Source of the DNA: Valencia hispanica
Taxonomy: Eukaryota; Chordata; Actinopteri; Cyprinodontiformes; Valenciidae
NCBI GenBank assembly: GCA_963556495.2
Contig: OY747705.1
Location: 31,221,298 to 31,285,297 of the forward strand
DNA length: 64,000 nucleotides
Direction: 5' to 3'
The notes beneath the pieces are model-generated. The model had not been told where the DNA came from and did no database searches. It was given only the letters and a program-made list of their open reading frames with translations. Positions 1 to 10,908 of this stretch are shown here, piece by piece. A program made the position numbers and the translations under genes. Numbering within the stretch: the first letter of the stretch is position 1; each line of letters opens with the position of its first letter.

Positions 1-710
1 AAAGTTAGAGAAACAGGAGCATGATCGCTAACAGCTACAGGGAGTATCTCAGTGTCTGAAATGTCAGTCAACAGTGAGCTGCTGACTAACAAATAATCCA
101 GTCAAGAATATGAATGGTGGACATTTGAGAAGAATTTAAATTTTTTGTCATTGGGGTGAAGAGATCGCCATGCATCGCAACGTCCATAATCACTCATGTA
201 CTGTTTGAGTATATCTATAGATTTCCAGCTGCGCTGAGTCCCTGCTGTGCTGAGCCTGTCTATTTCTTAATTTAAACCTAAGTTGAGGTTGCCCCCAAGA
301 AGAAGTGAGTAATCCATGTGTTCAAGGAGCACCGAGAAGAAGGAATGAAAGAATGAGGGGTCATCAACATTTGGACCATACACACTGACAATACATAACT
401 TTTGGTTATGTATGGATAGTTTTACTATAATAAATCTACCCTCTGGATCTGTAACTGTATCTATTACTGTAAAATTTACATTTTTATTTATTAATATTGC
501 TACTCCCCTTTGTCTAGAGTTATAGCATGCAGAAAACACATTAGGAAACTCAGGGGGTTTAAGATCATCTGCAGCTGAGGTAGATTTATGGGTTTCTTCA
601 AATTAGACGACATCTGTCTTCAATCTTTTAAGCTGGTTAAAAATCTTAACTCTTTTCTCTCTGGTGCCAGCTCCATGAACATTCCACGTGACAAACCTTA
701 GAGTAGTCAT
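1..710 (-). pseudogene. LINE ORF2 start, AP endonuclease domain (broken, partial)
   Basis: The ATG at 710 corresponds to the ORF2 start at 9142 in copy B. The N-terminal block of an APE-type endonuclease is recognisable (it begins MTTLRFVTWNVHGAG in copy B). In copy A there is a TTA-to-TAA stop in the region around 603, and a GAA-to-TAA stop just before 267. A 90-residue open segment (267-539) remains between these. The reverse transcriptase would lie beyond the left edge. It is a pseudogene, with close identity to copy B. Confidence 0.8.
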
Positions 711-1090
711 AGTTTTGAGATAAAAGTTTTAAAGTCCATATCACCATAGAAACAGATAAACACAGGTGTATTATTTTGTGCTTGGGGTTGCCTGATCCAA
801 AAGCCGAGATATAAGAAAGAGAGAAATAGAAGAAAGTTGTGAAGGTGTGAAGGGTGAGGGTGAAATAGAAAGAAATAGTTATTTTATGAAAAAATTCTGT
901 GTGTGTGTGTGAATGATAAAAGAAGGAAAAAGGAGTGACAAAGACATTTGGTGATAGACATGTGAAGATGAGAAAAGAAAAAAGAGCCAGTATCCCAGTG
1001 ATTAGCCCTTGCCCCGCCCACATTGAGTAATGTAAACAACTTTACATAGCTGTGCTAACATTACATTATAGTTGACTGATAAAACAACTC

Positions 1091-1898
1091 TTATCTAACC
1101 AGTGTTACATGACTAATAAAGCCAAGGAGTAAGCTGGGGGTACCTGAACAGCTGCTCATTAACATACAGTTTATCTACCGCTACTGTAGCTCTGGTGCCT
1201 TCACTGATATATTTCTCTCTGATTGGGAACAAAACGCGCCTTCTATCCAGGATTTCCTTCGGATATTGATCATTAACGCTGTAATTCGTTCTCCGCAGCT
1301 CTCTGCCCTGGCCTCTGACCTACTCTTTTTGCTTGTAATGCTCGAATTTAGCAACAATAGGTCGCGGCCGGCTGTTGTTGGGCTTCTTACCTCCAAGCCA
1401 GTGGACGTGGTGAAAAGTGATGTTTTTTACCGTGTCGCTTGGGAGCTTTAACTGATGTTGGAGAAAATCTCAGACGGTGGATTCAGCGTCGTCCTCAGCC
1501 TGTTCTGGGATCCCGGAAAAAACAAGATTGTCCCGCATTCCCCTGGCCTGTATATCCAAGATAGTTTCTTTCATCCTCTTACTTTCTCCAGACAGCTGCG
1601 TCATCCCCTCTGTGAGTTTCTTTACACTCTCCCTAAGCTTTAGGTTTTCTGCAGCGAGCGATGCTACCTGTTGTTGGCTGAACTCCAGGGATTCCCTTAG
1701 AGCTTGAAACTCTTTATGGAGAACCTCAACCAGAGCCAGACGGGTGTCTAGGCTGGTTAGCTTATTATATATTGAGTCCAGGACATCGCTGTAGCTTTTC
1801 TCTGGAGAGATGGTGGAGGTGCTGGCCTCAGAACGGGTGCGTTTCTGTGATGGAGTGCTTGTCGGCATAGCAGAGGTGGATTTCTGTGGCTTGCCCAT
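1091..1898 (-). pseudogene. LINE ORF1 (coiled-coil/RRM RNA-binding protein), nonsense-broken
   Basis: This is homologous to the intact ORF1 at 7945-8751. The likely start is the ATG at 1898 (MGKPQK). The open frame extends upstream without another ATG. A Ser/Thr-rich N-terminus is followed by a predicted coiled coil and the start of the RRM-like domain. A CGA-to-TGA change at 1470-1472, consistent with CpG decay, ends translation in the middle of the RRM. The remaining C-terminal part continues with similarity to the stop at 1091-1093. Confidence 0.8.
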
Positions 1899-2126
1899 AA
1901 CAATGTTGTCAAAGCACTCGTCCAAGTAGCTTTCCAGGCTGTGCAAGGTTTCCTCGTCCAGTTTGTTTATGGAGAAATACAAAATAATGGTTATTATTAT
2001 TAAATGTTTGCTATATTTGGCTCAAATGGTATGGTTTGTTTTTACCCGAGTTTGTTTGCTTTACCAGTTTACCGCCATATTACTTACGCACAGCTCTCGC
2101 GAGATCTCAGCAGCAGCTCATCCCTC

Positions 2127-2569
2127 CTTTGGTTTTATTTCTTACATCCAAGGAGAGACAGATCAAGTATTTCTTCCTGGTTTGTGTCTGACAAAATCAG
2201 ATTTACAACCCTGTTTTATACACAGTTAGGTCACACCCCACATCTCACAGTTATTTTCCACTTAGTCCAAACTCTGAGAAGTCCAGGGGGTTTATTACCC
2301 CACCAGCCAGTTGTATTAAACAGATTGTATCGGAGGAAATTGTTCCCCCCCATAAACCAGTATCTCATGACATCTTACAGAGCCTAAATGACCCTTCTCT
2401 TCCCTGGCAGCTGATCTGTAAGGTTGCTGACCTGTAAGTGTCCATTCCAGAGAACATCCTTTAAGTTTCTTTCACAAGCTAAACAAAGTTAAACATACAT
2501 GTGATTGCTTATTTTCCTCCACAAATACAACAATTGGAAATCAAAATCAGCAATTTAGCATGAAACAAA
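2127..2569. other. Unassigned sequence between LINE fragments
   Basis: No coding region or known repeat was recognised. It is flanked by the L1/Tx1 5' end on the left and the L2 3' end on the right. It could be part of an LTR or other repeat, but I see no terminal motif to support that. Confidence 0.4.
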
Positions 2570-3760
2570 CACAACACACGATACATACTAAAGCATGAAA
2601 AGCAACAATAAAGCATGAACAAATATGGTATTAATCGTTTATTCAAAGGCAATTCTAAACAGATTAGTTTTTAGTTTTTATTTAAAGCAGCTTGGTGTTT
2701 CAGAAGCTCTTCACCCACTAGGAAGTCTGTTCTAGATAAGGGGAGCTGCTTCTCCATATTTGGTTTTGAGTCTAGGGATGTTTAGTAGGCTAGAGTTGGA
2801 TGACCTGAGTGATCTGGGTGGTTGGTTCGGTGACAACAGGTCTTCAACATACTTATACTGATGTTAAGCCATTCACTGATTTATAAACTAGTAAACGTAT
2901 TTTGAAGTCTATTTTCTGAGCAACAGGAAGCCAGTGTAAGGACTTTAGAACTGGGGTGATGTGCTCTACTTTCCTGGTTCTAGCGGGGAGGCGAGCAGAA
3001 GCGTTCTGGATCAGCTGCAGCTGTCTGCTTGACTTTTTAAGCAGACCTTTGAGGACCCTCTTTGCATGAACTTAACCCAACAAAAAGTAGTTTGATTACC
3101 TACAGGGTTACACATGGATGAGTTTTTTAAGGTCCTGTTGCAACATCAGTCCTTTAATCCAAGAAATGTTCTTCAGGTGATAGAAGGCTGACCTTGTGAT
3201 TGTCCTTGTGTGACCTTGGAGGTTCAGGTCTGAGTCCATTACTACACATAGATTTCAGGCCTAATCAGTGGTTTCTAGCCTTATTAATTGAACCTGTTTA
3301 CTGTGTAGAAAGTTACGGCACATCCATCTATTGATTTGCTCGATGCATTTGACATTGCAATGTAAAGCTGAGTATCATCTGCATATTTATGGTAGCTATT
3401 TTGTTGGTTGTTATGATCTGGCCTAGTGGCAGCATGTAGATATTAAATAGGAGAGGCCCTAAGATGGAGCCCCAGGGCACCCCACATATGATTTCTGTTT
3501 GTTCTGATTAAAGATTGCCTAATTGACATGAAGAAGTTCACTATCTTAAGGTGAGCCTCTAACCAGCCAAGTACTGCGCCAGAGAGTCCAACCCAGCTCA
3601 CTAGTCGTTCCAATAATATATCATGGTCAACAGTGTCAAATGCTGCACTAAGGTCCAACAGAACCAGCACTGTGGTTCTACCACAGTTATGCGAATGTCA
3701 TTGAAAACTTTCACAAGGGCAGTCTCAGTGCTGTGGTGACCAACCGCTTAGCATTTTTAC
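2570..3760 (-). mobile_element. L2/Maui-type LINE, copy A: 3' UTR and reverse-transcriptase remnants
   Basis: Read on the minus strand, this matches the L2 copy at 15885-17145, including the 3' UTR segment and the C-terminal RT region. Between 3443 and 3670 the RT block A is visible ([22 protein letters not shown]), after which the frame degenerates through indels. The YADD motif is not preserved in an open frame. It probably belongs to the same insertion as the L2 fragments at 5050-7600, separated from them by unidentified sequence. Confidence 0.75.
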
Positions 3761-5049
3761 CTCCCGTTGGCAGTGTGTTAAATATTTCCAGGTCAGAACG
3801 GCCCTTTTTGACACTCTTTATATGTACATATTCATATTATACATAATTTAAAAAGGAACTGGTTGAGGTAGGTTGTTGAGTTTTTCCGAACAATCGCTCT
3901 GTTCTCGATCGGTGGTCAGAACGTTTTTGTTCTCCAAAAGGAACCGCGGTTGATTCACAGTCCATCCCTGCTGTGTATCTACTTGTGTATGTGAGTGAGC
4001 CATCTTCCTTTTATAGAAGATCATTGTCGCTCAGCGGAAGCTGTGGTTAATAACCCTGATTCAGAGGGAAATGAGCAGACATCGTCAAACTACAGGCTTT
4101 GTTCGCTGCTGAAACTGTCCTGATAAACTCAGAAAGAAAAATAATTTAATGTCCATCTCAAAGTCCTTAGCTGCGCCTGCACATCCATAGAGCCATCATC
4201 TCGAACAAAAACAATCATTTTACGCCCAGTTAATGTACTCCAATAAAGTACTTGGTCGGTGTTACTTGGTTGTAAATTCCTTTCTTGTATGTATTTCTCC
4301 AAATATTTACATCATAACTACCAGTTAGCATACTCTTAATAGCGTGCTTCTTCTTTATTCTTCTTCTGATAATTATTCACAGCTGGAAAACAACAAATTG
4401 GTGAGTTACTGCCACCAGCTGGTAAGAAGTGTGGACCAGAATGTCATTTAAGGGTCATATTCTAGTATTCAACTGTGTGTGGTAATTATTCCTTTTGGTA
4501 AGGTGGCAAAAAACACTTCCTAAACAAAATACAACATAAAGGAAGCCATGGAGCTTCGCACCCTCTGTTGGTTGTCTTGGGCCAATACATTTGTATGAGG
4601 CATTGTAATCTGCCGGGCCAGCCCATGGCGCTGGGCCTGGCGACTGGGAACTCAGAAACCAAAAAGAGATGTTTGACGACAAACCAGTGAGTAGTGGCTG
4701 ACAAAGAGGTGCTTATATTTACTGAGGAGGAGTGAGAGTGGCAGGGAGAAGACCAGGGACTAATTAGTGGTAGCAGGTGAGAAGGTAAGCACAGGATGAA
4801 TCAATTAGTAACTGGGAAGGGAGTCAGAATGTAAAGGGAAACAGAAGAAAGCAAAGAACAAAACATAAGAAATGACTAGACAAATAAACCTAAGAAGCCT
4901 TGAGGAAAAACCAACTCAAAACACAAAGTGGTAACTAGAAAATAAGACTGAGAAACTTGAAACACTAATTAAAATGGAGGGAAAAATAGCAGAAACACAA
5001 TCAACTTTAACTCAAAGACTACACAAACAACTAACACCATGACACATTT
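3761..5049. other. Unidentified insert-like segment inside the L2 copy
   Basis: The flanks (2570-3760 and 5050-5795) are both minus-strand L2 ORF2 sequence in the expected order, so this 1.3 kb is either an insertion or the result of rearrangement. The 4740-5045 part is A-rich on the plus strand and ends at ACACCATGACACA, resembling the tail of an interspersed repeat. Small open frames near 4455-4704 show no recognisable domain. Confidence 0.35.
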
Positions 5050-5795
5050 TCTCCACACTGGTATTGAGTGCGGATGACATTGGTAGTTTGTTTGGTACAG
5101 ATATACAGATTGATCCTCTTATTTTCAGAATCTTTTCAGTATAAAAGCTGGCAAATTCATGGCAGGCCCTGGTGGAGTTCAGTTCAGGGTCTACTGTCGC
5201 AGGAGGATTTGTTAGTCTCTCAACTGTTGCAATTAAAGTCAGCGCACTATCAAAGTTTCTTTTAATTATTTAAGAAAATAACGATTCCCTCGTGTCTTTC
5301 AAAATTAAGTGATATCTGTTTAGTCTGTCTCTGTAGATCTGATAAAGAACCTGAAGTCGAATTTTCCGCCATTTTCTCTCAGCTCCTCAACACTCACTTC
5401 TTTCACTACGTACCAGTGGATCGTTGGTCCATGGAGATTTCTTTCTACCAGACTATTTTCACTTAGATTGGAGCAATGGTAATAGTGATGTCTGAACTTT
5501 CAGAGAAAAAGTTATCTACCAGCTTGTTTACTGAGTTTGTGTTGGAGGAAGAAGGGGATGGGAGTGAGAGTAAATTTGTTTAAAGGTTTCAACTGAATTG
5601 TCCCAAAAAAAAATCGCTTTTTTACAGTGGTCTCACGTTGGCCAGATAGTTTGGTAGAGATGGTGCTTTCAAAGAAAACACAGAAATGGTCAGATAATGT
5701 AATATCAACTACCAAGATGTTCGAGATATTTAAACCTTTGCTGATGATTAGGTCCAGAGTGTATCCTAGGTTGTGTGTTGGTTGTTTGACATGCT
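5050..5795 (-). pseudogene. L2 LINE ORF2 fragment (end of endonuclease and EN-RT linker)
   Basis: Minus-strand translation between 5500 and 5795 gives the end of an L2-type APE endonuclease (THNLGYTLDLIISK then LSDHFCVFFE). This is followed by linker sequence down to about 5050 with stops and frameshifts. Upstream it is cut by the TIR element at 5802-6568. Endonuclease sequence resumes on the far side of that element, so the insertion disrupted this gene. Confidence 0.75.
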
Positions 5796-5801
5796 GGGTA
5801 A

Positions 5802-6568
5802 CCCCTCCTTTCCACCGGACGCCTAAGCGGCGCATTACAGGAGCAGCACGTTTTATTTGCTTATTCTGCTGCTTGGCCCTTTTCACCGGGTGCGTATGAG
5901 GCGCATAGCAGCAGGGAAGCAGCTGTATCCGCGAGAGTACGAAATCACGCGAGATTGGCAAAATCACGCGTGGTTTTGTCAGTAAATACAACAACTTGGC
6001 TCCAAAAGGTCTGTGTTTAATGGTATGTCCGTTTTATATTCGCCAATAAGTTTATGTTATGTCAGGGAATATACAAAATCGCTTAAAGTGCAACTGAATA
6101 ATGTTAGTGGCGATCTGAGGTAGTGTAGCGTAGACATGTAAACATGAAGAAGATTTTCAGAGCCAGAGGGCTGCTCTCTCCGGGCGTATTTCGGTTTTGG
6201 AGTAGTTTACAGCGGGGGTCTGCAAATCCTCCCGCAAGGTACTGACTTCTCACCGGGCTGCAAAGGGAGTGCCAAAGCAGCATGTTTCTTTTATTCTGAA
6301 TATTTCCACATGCTGAGCTGTTATATTTCCTGTCTTTCCCTATCCAAAATGTAGAAATGTACGCGTTTCAGAGGCGTACCGTGTAGAAAGTAGGACTGCC
6401 GCGTTAATTTGGAAAAGTGCCGCGACATGGTGCTCCTGAGACGCGGCAGACTCATGCTGCTTTTGCCTCCGGTGAAAAGGGTTCTATTGACTACAGTGGT
6501 GGTTATCAGCTGCGTATGACGTGCTGCTCCTGTAACGCACTGCTTACGCGTCCGGTGGAAAGGAGGGG
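5802..6568. mobile_element. Non-autonomous TIR DNA transposon, 767 bp, TSD TAA (PIF/Harbinger-like)
   Basis: The left end CCCCTCCTTTCCACCGGACG and the reverse complement of the right end begin identically and stay similar for about 50 bp (through ACAGGAGCAGCACGT). TAA occurs on both sides (5799-5801 and 6569-6571). Removing the element joins two parts of the L2 endonuclease frame with one TAA. A 3-bp TAA duplication fits PIF/Harbinger rather than hAT (8 bp) or Tc1 (TA). No transposase frame is present. Confidence 0.75.
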
Positions 6569-6571
6569 TAA

Positions 6572-7600
6572 GGCCCAAGTTATGAAGAGTGTCACTTAAT
6601 TTTTTTGCTCATCTATCTTGGGGGTTGTCAATATAGATGTTGATACTTCATGCGCCGGCCTTATCTATGCTTGTGCTCCCTCTGTGAGCTGTGTGTCTGT
6701 CCTTGTGTCCATGGCATGATTTAGATAGCAACACAGATTTGATATCAGAAGTTTCTGTCCGCTTCTGTCCAAATATCATCTGTTTCTTGTGAATAAGTGC
6801 TTTGCCCCACAAAATATCTTGAAATTGTTTATAAATCTCATTTAAAGGTCAGCGCAGGTGTTTTTCAGAAATCTGTGGAGCATACCGAGTCTACTGAATC
6901 TTTCATCATTCCTTGTGGGCAATGGTCTGCTGATAAAAATGTCTGTTTTCGTGTTTCTAGTTTCTGTAAGTCTAAGAAGTCCCTCTTTAGAACTTCTGAC
7001 TGCTTTCTGGCAATATCAGTAGATCCTGCGTGTGTAACAAGCTTTTCCAGTTTAGGATGTTGGTCTGTGATTGTCAGAATTTCTCCTGAAATTTCTCTCA
7101 CTGCATTTTTGGAGCAGTTATACACTTTAGTGTTATTGCTTTAGAAGAGTTCGGTCCCATTAAATGATCCATCATCTATAATGAGAACTGGGGGGGTTCT
7201 TACTTTCTTATGTGTCGGCTTCATGTGACTGGATTTCTCCCGGTGACCTTGACTGGTCCCAGGGGCTGCATCGTCTTTCGGGGAAGTGAAGGGTGCAAAT
7301 CTGTTTTTCAGCTGGATTCCGGAGGTAGTAATATATCTTGTTTTGGGCTGGAATTTCTTTTGTTTTTTTCTTTCTTGGAACAGAGGAAGCAGGTGTAGAT
7401 TCATTGCACTTTAAAGCCGGCCAGTGTTCACCAAACTGTGAGTTTGGTTTTCTACCCGATAAGCACCTTTTGGCTGAGGGAGTAGCGTTGTTCTGTGGCT
7501 TCTGTGTGAGACTATTGGACCGAGGTAACACTGGGCTGCCAGGTTTTTCCTCCCTACGTGTAGTCATCGGTAAAGTTGTCTCCTTCAGTAGACAGTAGAC
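6572..7600 (-). pseudogene. L2 LINE ORF1 (SGNH/esterase-type) and start of ORF2, degraded
   Basis: Minus-strand frames between about 7567 and 6790 match ORF1 of the L2 copy at 17221-18548: a basic N-terminal region, then IIDDGSFNGTELF, then an SGNH-like block containing HAGSTDI. At least two frame changes split it. From 6780 to 6572 only traces of ORF2 endonuclease remain, most of the endonuclease being deleted, before the TIR element. The SGNH assignment rests on the known esterase domain of L2/CR1-clade ORF1 proteins. Confidence 0.65.
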
Positions 7601-7607
7601 CCTAAAG

Positions 7608-7696
7608 CTGCTATGCGCCTCATACGCACCCGGTGAAAAGGGCCAAGCAGCAGAATAAGCAAATAAAACGTGCTGCTCCTGTAATGCGCCGCTTAA
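7608..7696 (-). repeat. Partial inverted copy of the TIR element at 5802
   Basis: About 88 bp is the near-perfect reverse complement of roughly 5830-5918, including the ATAAGCAAATAAAACGTGCT and GCGCCTCATACGCACCCGG segments. The outermost TIR bases are missing. It sits just upstream of the 5' end of L1 copy B. Confidence 0.75.
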
Positions 7697-7944
7697 CCTT
7701 CAGCAGGTGGGCTGAGGGGGGATGAGCTGCTGCTGAGATCTGGCGAGAGCTGTGCGTAAGTAATATGGCAGTAAACTGGTAAAGCAAACAAACTCGGGTA
7801 AAAACAAACCATAACATTTGAGCCAAATATAGCAAACGTTTAATAATAACAACCATTATTTTGTATTTCTCCATAAACAAACTGGACGAGGAAACCTTGC
7901 ACAGCCTGGAAAGCTACTTGGACGAGTGCTTAGACAACATTGTT

Positions 7945-8751
7945 ATGGGCAAGCCACAGAAATCCACCTCTGCTATGCCGACAAGCACTCCATCACAGAA
8001 ACGCACCCGTTCTGAGGCCAGCAACTCCACAATCTCTCCAGAGAAAAGCTACAGCGATGTCCTGGACTCAATAGATAAGAAGCTAACCAGCCTAGACGCC
8101 CGTCTGGGCCTGGTTGAGGTTCTCCATAAAGAATTTCAAGCTCTGAGGGAATCCCTGGAGTTCAGCCAACAACAGGTAGCATCGCTCGCTGCAGAAAACC
8201 AAACGCTTAGGGAGAGTGTAAAGAAACTCACAGAGGGGATGACGCAGCTGTCCGGAGAAAGTAAGAGGATGAAAGAAACTATCTTGGATATACAGGCCAG
8301 GGGAATGCGGGACAATCTTGTTTTTTCCGGGATCCCAGAACAGGCTGAGGACGACGCTGAATCCACCGTCCGAGATTTTCTCCAACATCAGTTAAAGCTC
8401 CCAAGCAACATGGTAAAAAACATCACTTTTCACCGCGTTCACCGCCTAGGAGGTAAGAAGCCCAACAACAGCCGGCCGCGACCAATTGTTGCTAAATTCG
8501 AGCATTACAAGCAAAAAGAGCAGATCAGGGGCCAGGGCAGAGAGCTGCGGGGAAAGAATTACAGCGTTAACGATCAATATCTGAAGGAAATCCTGGATAG
8601 AAGGCGCGTTTTGTTCCCAATCAGGAAGAAATATATCAGTGAAGGCACCAGAGCTACAGTAGCGGTAGATAAACTGTATGTTAATGGGCAGCTGTTCAGG
8701 GACCCCCATCTTACTCATTGGCTTTATAGTCATGTAACACTGGTTAGATAA
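7945..8751 (+). CDS. LINE ORF1 protein (L1/Tx1 type, coiled coil plus RRM)
   Basis: This is an intact frame of 268 residues from the ATG at 7945. The frame is open further upstream to 7861, but without an ATG. The N-terminal 60 residues are rich in Ser, Thr and Pro. A heptad-like stretch follows (LVEVLHKEFQALRESLEF and on), then an RRM-like segment with RGMRDNLVFSGIPE and a conserved IVAKFEHYKQKEQI block, and a basic C-terminal domain. This is the arrangement of L1 ORF1 (Transposase_22) RNA-binding chaperones that trimerise on LINE RNA. Its intactness contrasts with the damaged ORF2 downstream. Confidence 0.8.
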   Translation: MGKPQKSTSAMPTSTPSQKRTRSEASNSTISPEKSYSDVLDSIDKKLTSLDARLGLVEVLHKEFQALRESLEFSQQQVASLAAENQTLRESVKKLTEGMTQLSGESKRMKETILDIQARGMRDNLVFSGIPEQAEDDAESTVRDFLQHQLKLPSNMVKNITFHRVHRLGGKKPNNSRPRPIVAKFEHYKQKEQIRGQGRELRGKNYSVNDQYLKEILDRRRVLFPIRKKYISEGTRATVAVDKLYVNGQLFRDPHLTHWLYSHVTLVR

Positions 8752-9141
8752 GAGTTGTTTTATCAGTCAACTATTATGTAATGTTAGCACAGCTCTGTAA
8801 AGTTGTTTACATTACTCAATGTGGGCGGGGCCAGGGCTAAGGACTGGGTTACTGGCTCTTTTTTCTTTTCTCATCTTCACATGTCTATCACCAATTGTCT
8901 TTGTCACTCCTTTTTCCTTCTTTTATCACTCACATACACACACAGAATGTTTTCATAACATAACTATTTATTTCTCTCTCACCCTCACCCTTCACACCTT
9001 CACAACTTTCTTCTATTTCTCTCTCTCTTATATCTCGGCTTTTGGATTTTCAATCAGGCAACCCCAAGCACAAACTAATAATACACCTGTGTTTATCAGT
9101 TTCTATGGTGATATGGACTTTACAACTTTTATCTCAAAACT

Positions 9142-10908
9142 ATGACTACTCTAAGGTTTGTCACGTGGAATGTTCATGGAGCTGGCACCAGAGAGAAAAG
9201 AGTTAAGATTTTTAACCAGCTTAAAAGATTGAAGACAGATGTCGTCTTATTACAAGAAACCCATAAATCTTCCTCAGCTGCAGATGATCTTAAATCCCCT
9301 GAGTTTCCTAATGTGTTTTCTGCATGCTATAACTCCAGACAAAGGGGAGTAGCAATATTAATAAATAAAAATGTAAATTTTACAGTAATAGATACAGTTA
9401 CAGATCCAGAGGGTATATTTATTATAGTAAAACTATCTATACATAACCAAAGGTTATGTATTGTCCTTATATATGGTCCAAATGTTGATGACCCCTCATT
9501 CTTTCATTCCTTCTTCTCGGTGCTCCTTGAACACATGGATTGCTCACTTCTTCTTGGGGGCGACCTCAACTTTGGTTTAAATGAAGAAATAGACAGGCTC
9601 AGCACAGCAGGGACTCAGCTCAGCTGGAAATCTATAGATATAGTCAAACAGTACATGAGCGATTATGGACTTTGTGATGCATGGCCATCTCTTCACCCCA
9701 ATGACAAAAAATATACTTTCTTCTCAAATGTCCACCATTCATATTCTCGACTGGATTATTTGTTAGTCAGCAGCTCACTGTTGACTGACATTTCAGACAC
9801 TGAGATACATCCTATAGCTGTTAACGATCATGCTCCTGTTTCTCTAACTTTAGTAAATAAAACAGAAACACCTCAAAGCAAAAATTGGAGATTTAATATA
9901 TCCTTACTTAAGGATAAAGAATTTATAAAATATTTCAAAAAAGAGTGGGCCTCATATTTGGAATATAACGACCTCCCTGGTACGTCGCCATCCATTCTTT
10001 GGGAGGCAGGAAAAGCTGTGATTAGAGGTAAAATAATCTCATTCTCATCAAATAAAAAGAAAATGGAAAAAAAACGTATTCAGGAATTAGAAGAAACTAT
10101 TAATTCATTAGAAGCTTCTCTAGATGAGGAGAGACTAGGCAAAATCCGTAAAGCAAAGCTAGAATTAAATCAAATTATTAATAAACAAACGCAGTTCTTA
10201 ATTCAAAGACTTAGGATAGAAAACTTTGAACAAGGTAATAAATCAGGTAGATTTTTGGCTAACCAGCTTAAAATTAATAAACAAAAAACAACTATATCTG
10301 CTATTAAAGATCAGACCGGGAATACAGTATATGATCCTGGAAGAATAAACAACACATTTAAAGAATTTTACAAGGCTTCATACTCAACAGAGATAAATCC
10401 ATCGGATCATGAAATTGAACAATTTTTGGATAACATAACACTACCTAAATTATCTGAAAGTCAAGCGATGGCCCTGGATTCACCACTAACATCGGCTGAA
10501 CTCCAGGAGGCCCTCCAAGGCATGCCCAATAAAAAGGCTCCAGGCCCAGATGGATTTCCAGCAGAGTTCTATAAAGAATTCTGGAATATTCTGGCACCAA
10601 CATTCCACAGAATGCTGCAGGAAACCAAGGAAAATGGCCGACTCCCACCAAATATGAATTCTGCCTACACTAGTCTTCTACTAAAATCAGGTAAAGACCC
10701 TTTGTTTCCTACCAGCTATCGTCCCATATCCCTCATTAATGTTGATCTTAAACTAATCTGCAAAGCCCTCGCAAAAAGGATAGAGAAAGTAACCCCTCTT
10801 ATAATACATCCTGATCAAACTGGTTTTATTAAAGGGAGACATTCATCCACAAATTCACATAGATTAATAGATTTAATAGATTTTTCTTACTGTATGTATC
10901 AGGACTAA
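9142..10908 (+). CDS. LINE ORF2, N-terminal part: APE endonuclease and start of reverse transcriptase
   Basis: The frame encodes 588 residues from ATG. Residues 1-235 form an apurinic-type endonuclease (RFVTWNVHGAG, VVLLQETH, GGDLNFGLNEEID, SRLDYLLVS, NDHAPVSL). A basic helical linker follows. RT motifs start near residue 460 (KKAPGPDGFPAEFYKEFW, SYRPISLINVDLKLICKALA, HPDQTGFIKGRHS). It stops at a TAA created at the first internal deletion, which removes RT block A with its catalytic aspartate. The endonuclease may still fold, but the protein cannot reverse-transcribe. Confidence 0.85.
   Translation: MTTLRFVTWNVHGAGTREKRVKIFNQLKRLKTDVVLLQETHKSSSAADDLKSPEFPNVFSACYNSRQRGVAILINKNVNFTVIDTVTDPEGIFIIVKLSIHNQRLCIVLIYGPNVDDPSFFHSFFSVLLEHMDCSLLLGGDLNFGLNEEIDRLSTAGTQLSWKSIDIVKQYMSDYGLCDAWPSLHPNDKKYTFFSNVHHSYSRLDYLLVSSSLLTDISDTEIHPIAVNDHAPVSLTLVNKTETPQSKNWRFNISLLKDKEFIKYFKKEWASYLEYNDLPGTSPSILWEAGKAVIRGKIISFSSNKKKMEKKRIQELEETINSLEASLDEERLGKIRKAKLELNQIINKQTQFLIQRLRIENFEQGNKSGRFLANQLKINKQKTTISAIKDQTGNTVYDPGRINNTFKEFYKASYSTEINPSDHEIEQFLDNITLPKLSESQAMALDSPLTSAELQEALQGMPNKKAPGPDGFPAEFYKEFWNILAPTFHRMLQETKENGRLPPNMNSAYTSLLLKSGKDPLFPTSYRPISLINVDLKLICKALAKRIEKVTPLIIHPDQTGFIKGRHSSTNSHRLIDLIDFSYCMYQD

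Larger units (their letters stand above)
1..2126 (-). mobile_element. L1/Tx1-type LINE, copy A (5' part, runs off left edge)
   Basis: The reverse complement of this stretch aligns without large gaps to the 5' 2.1 kb of the plus-strand LINE starting at 7726. It covers the 5' UTR, ORF1, the inter-ORF spacer and the start of ORF2. The shared 5' end (GGATGAGCTGCTGCTGAGAT) lies near 2126 here and near 7726 in the other copy, so both copies appear to have complete 5' ends. The two are head to head, about 5.6 kb apart. Copy A carries several nonsense mutations and looks inactive. Confidence 0.85.

Noticed and set aside
1266..2387. Plus-strand frames opposite the LINE at 1-2126
   Set aside because: They are antisense shadows of ORF1 and the 5' UTR.
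4455..4704. Two overlapping 72-75-codon frames
   Set aside because: They are in different frames over the same DNA with no domain. Coding potential is not supported.
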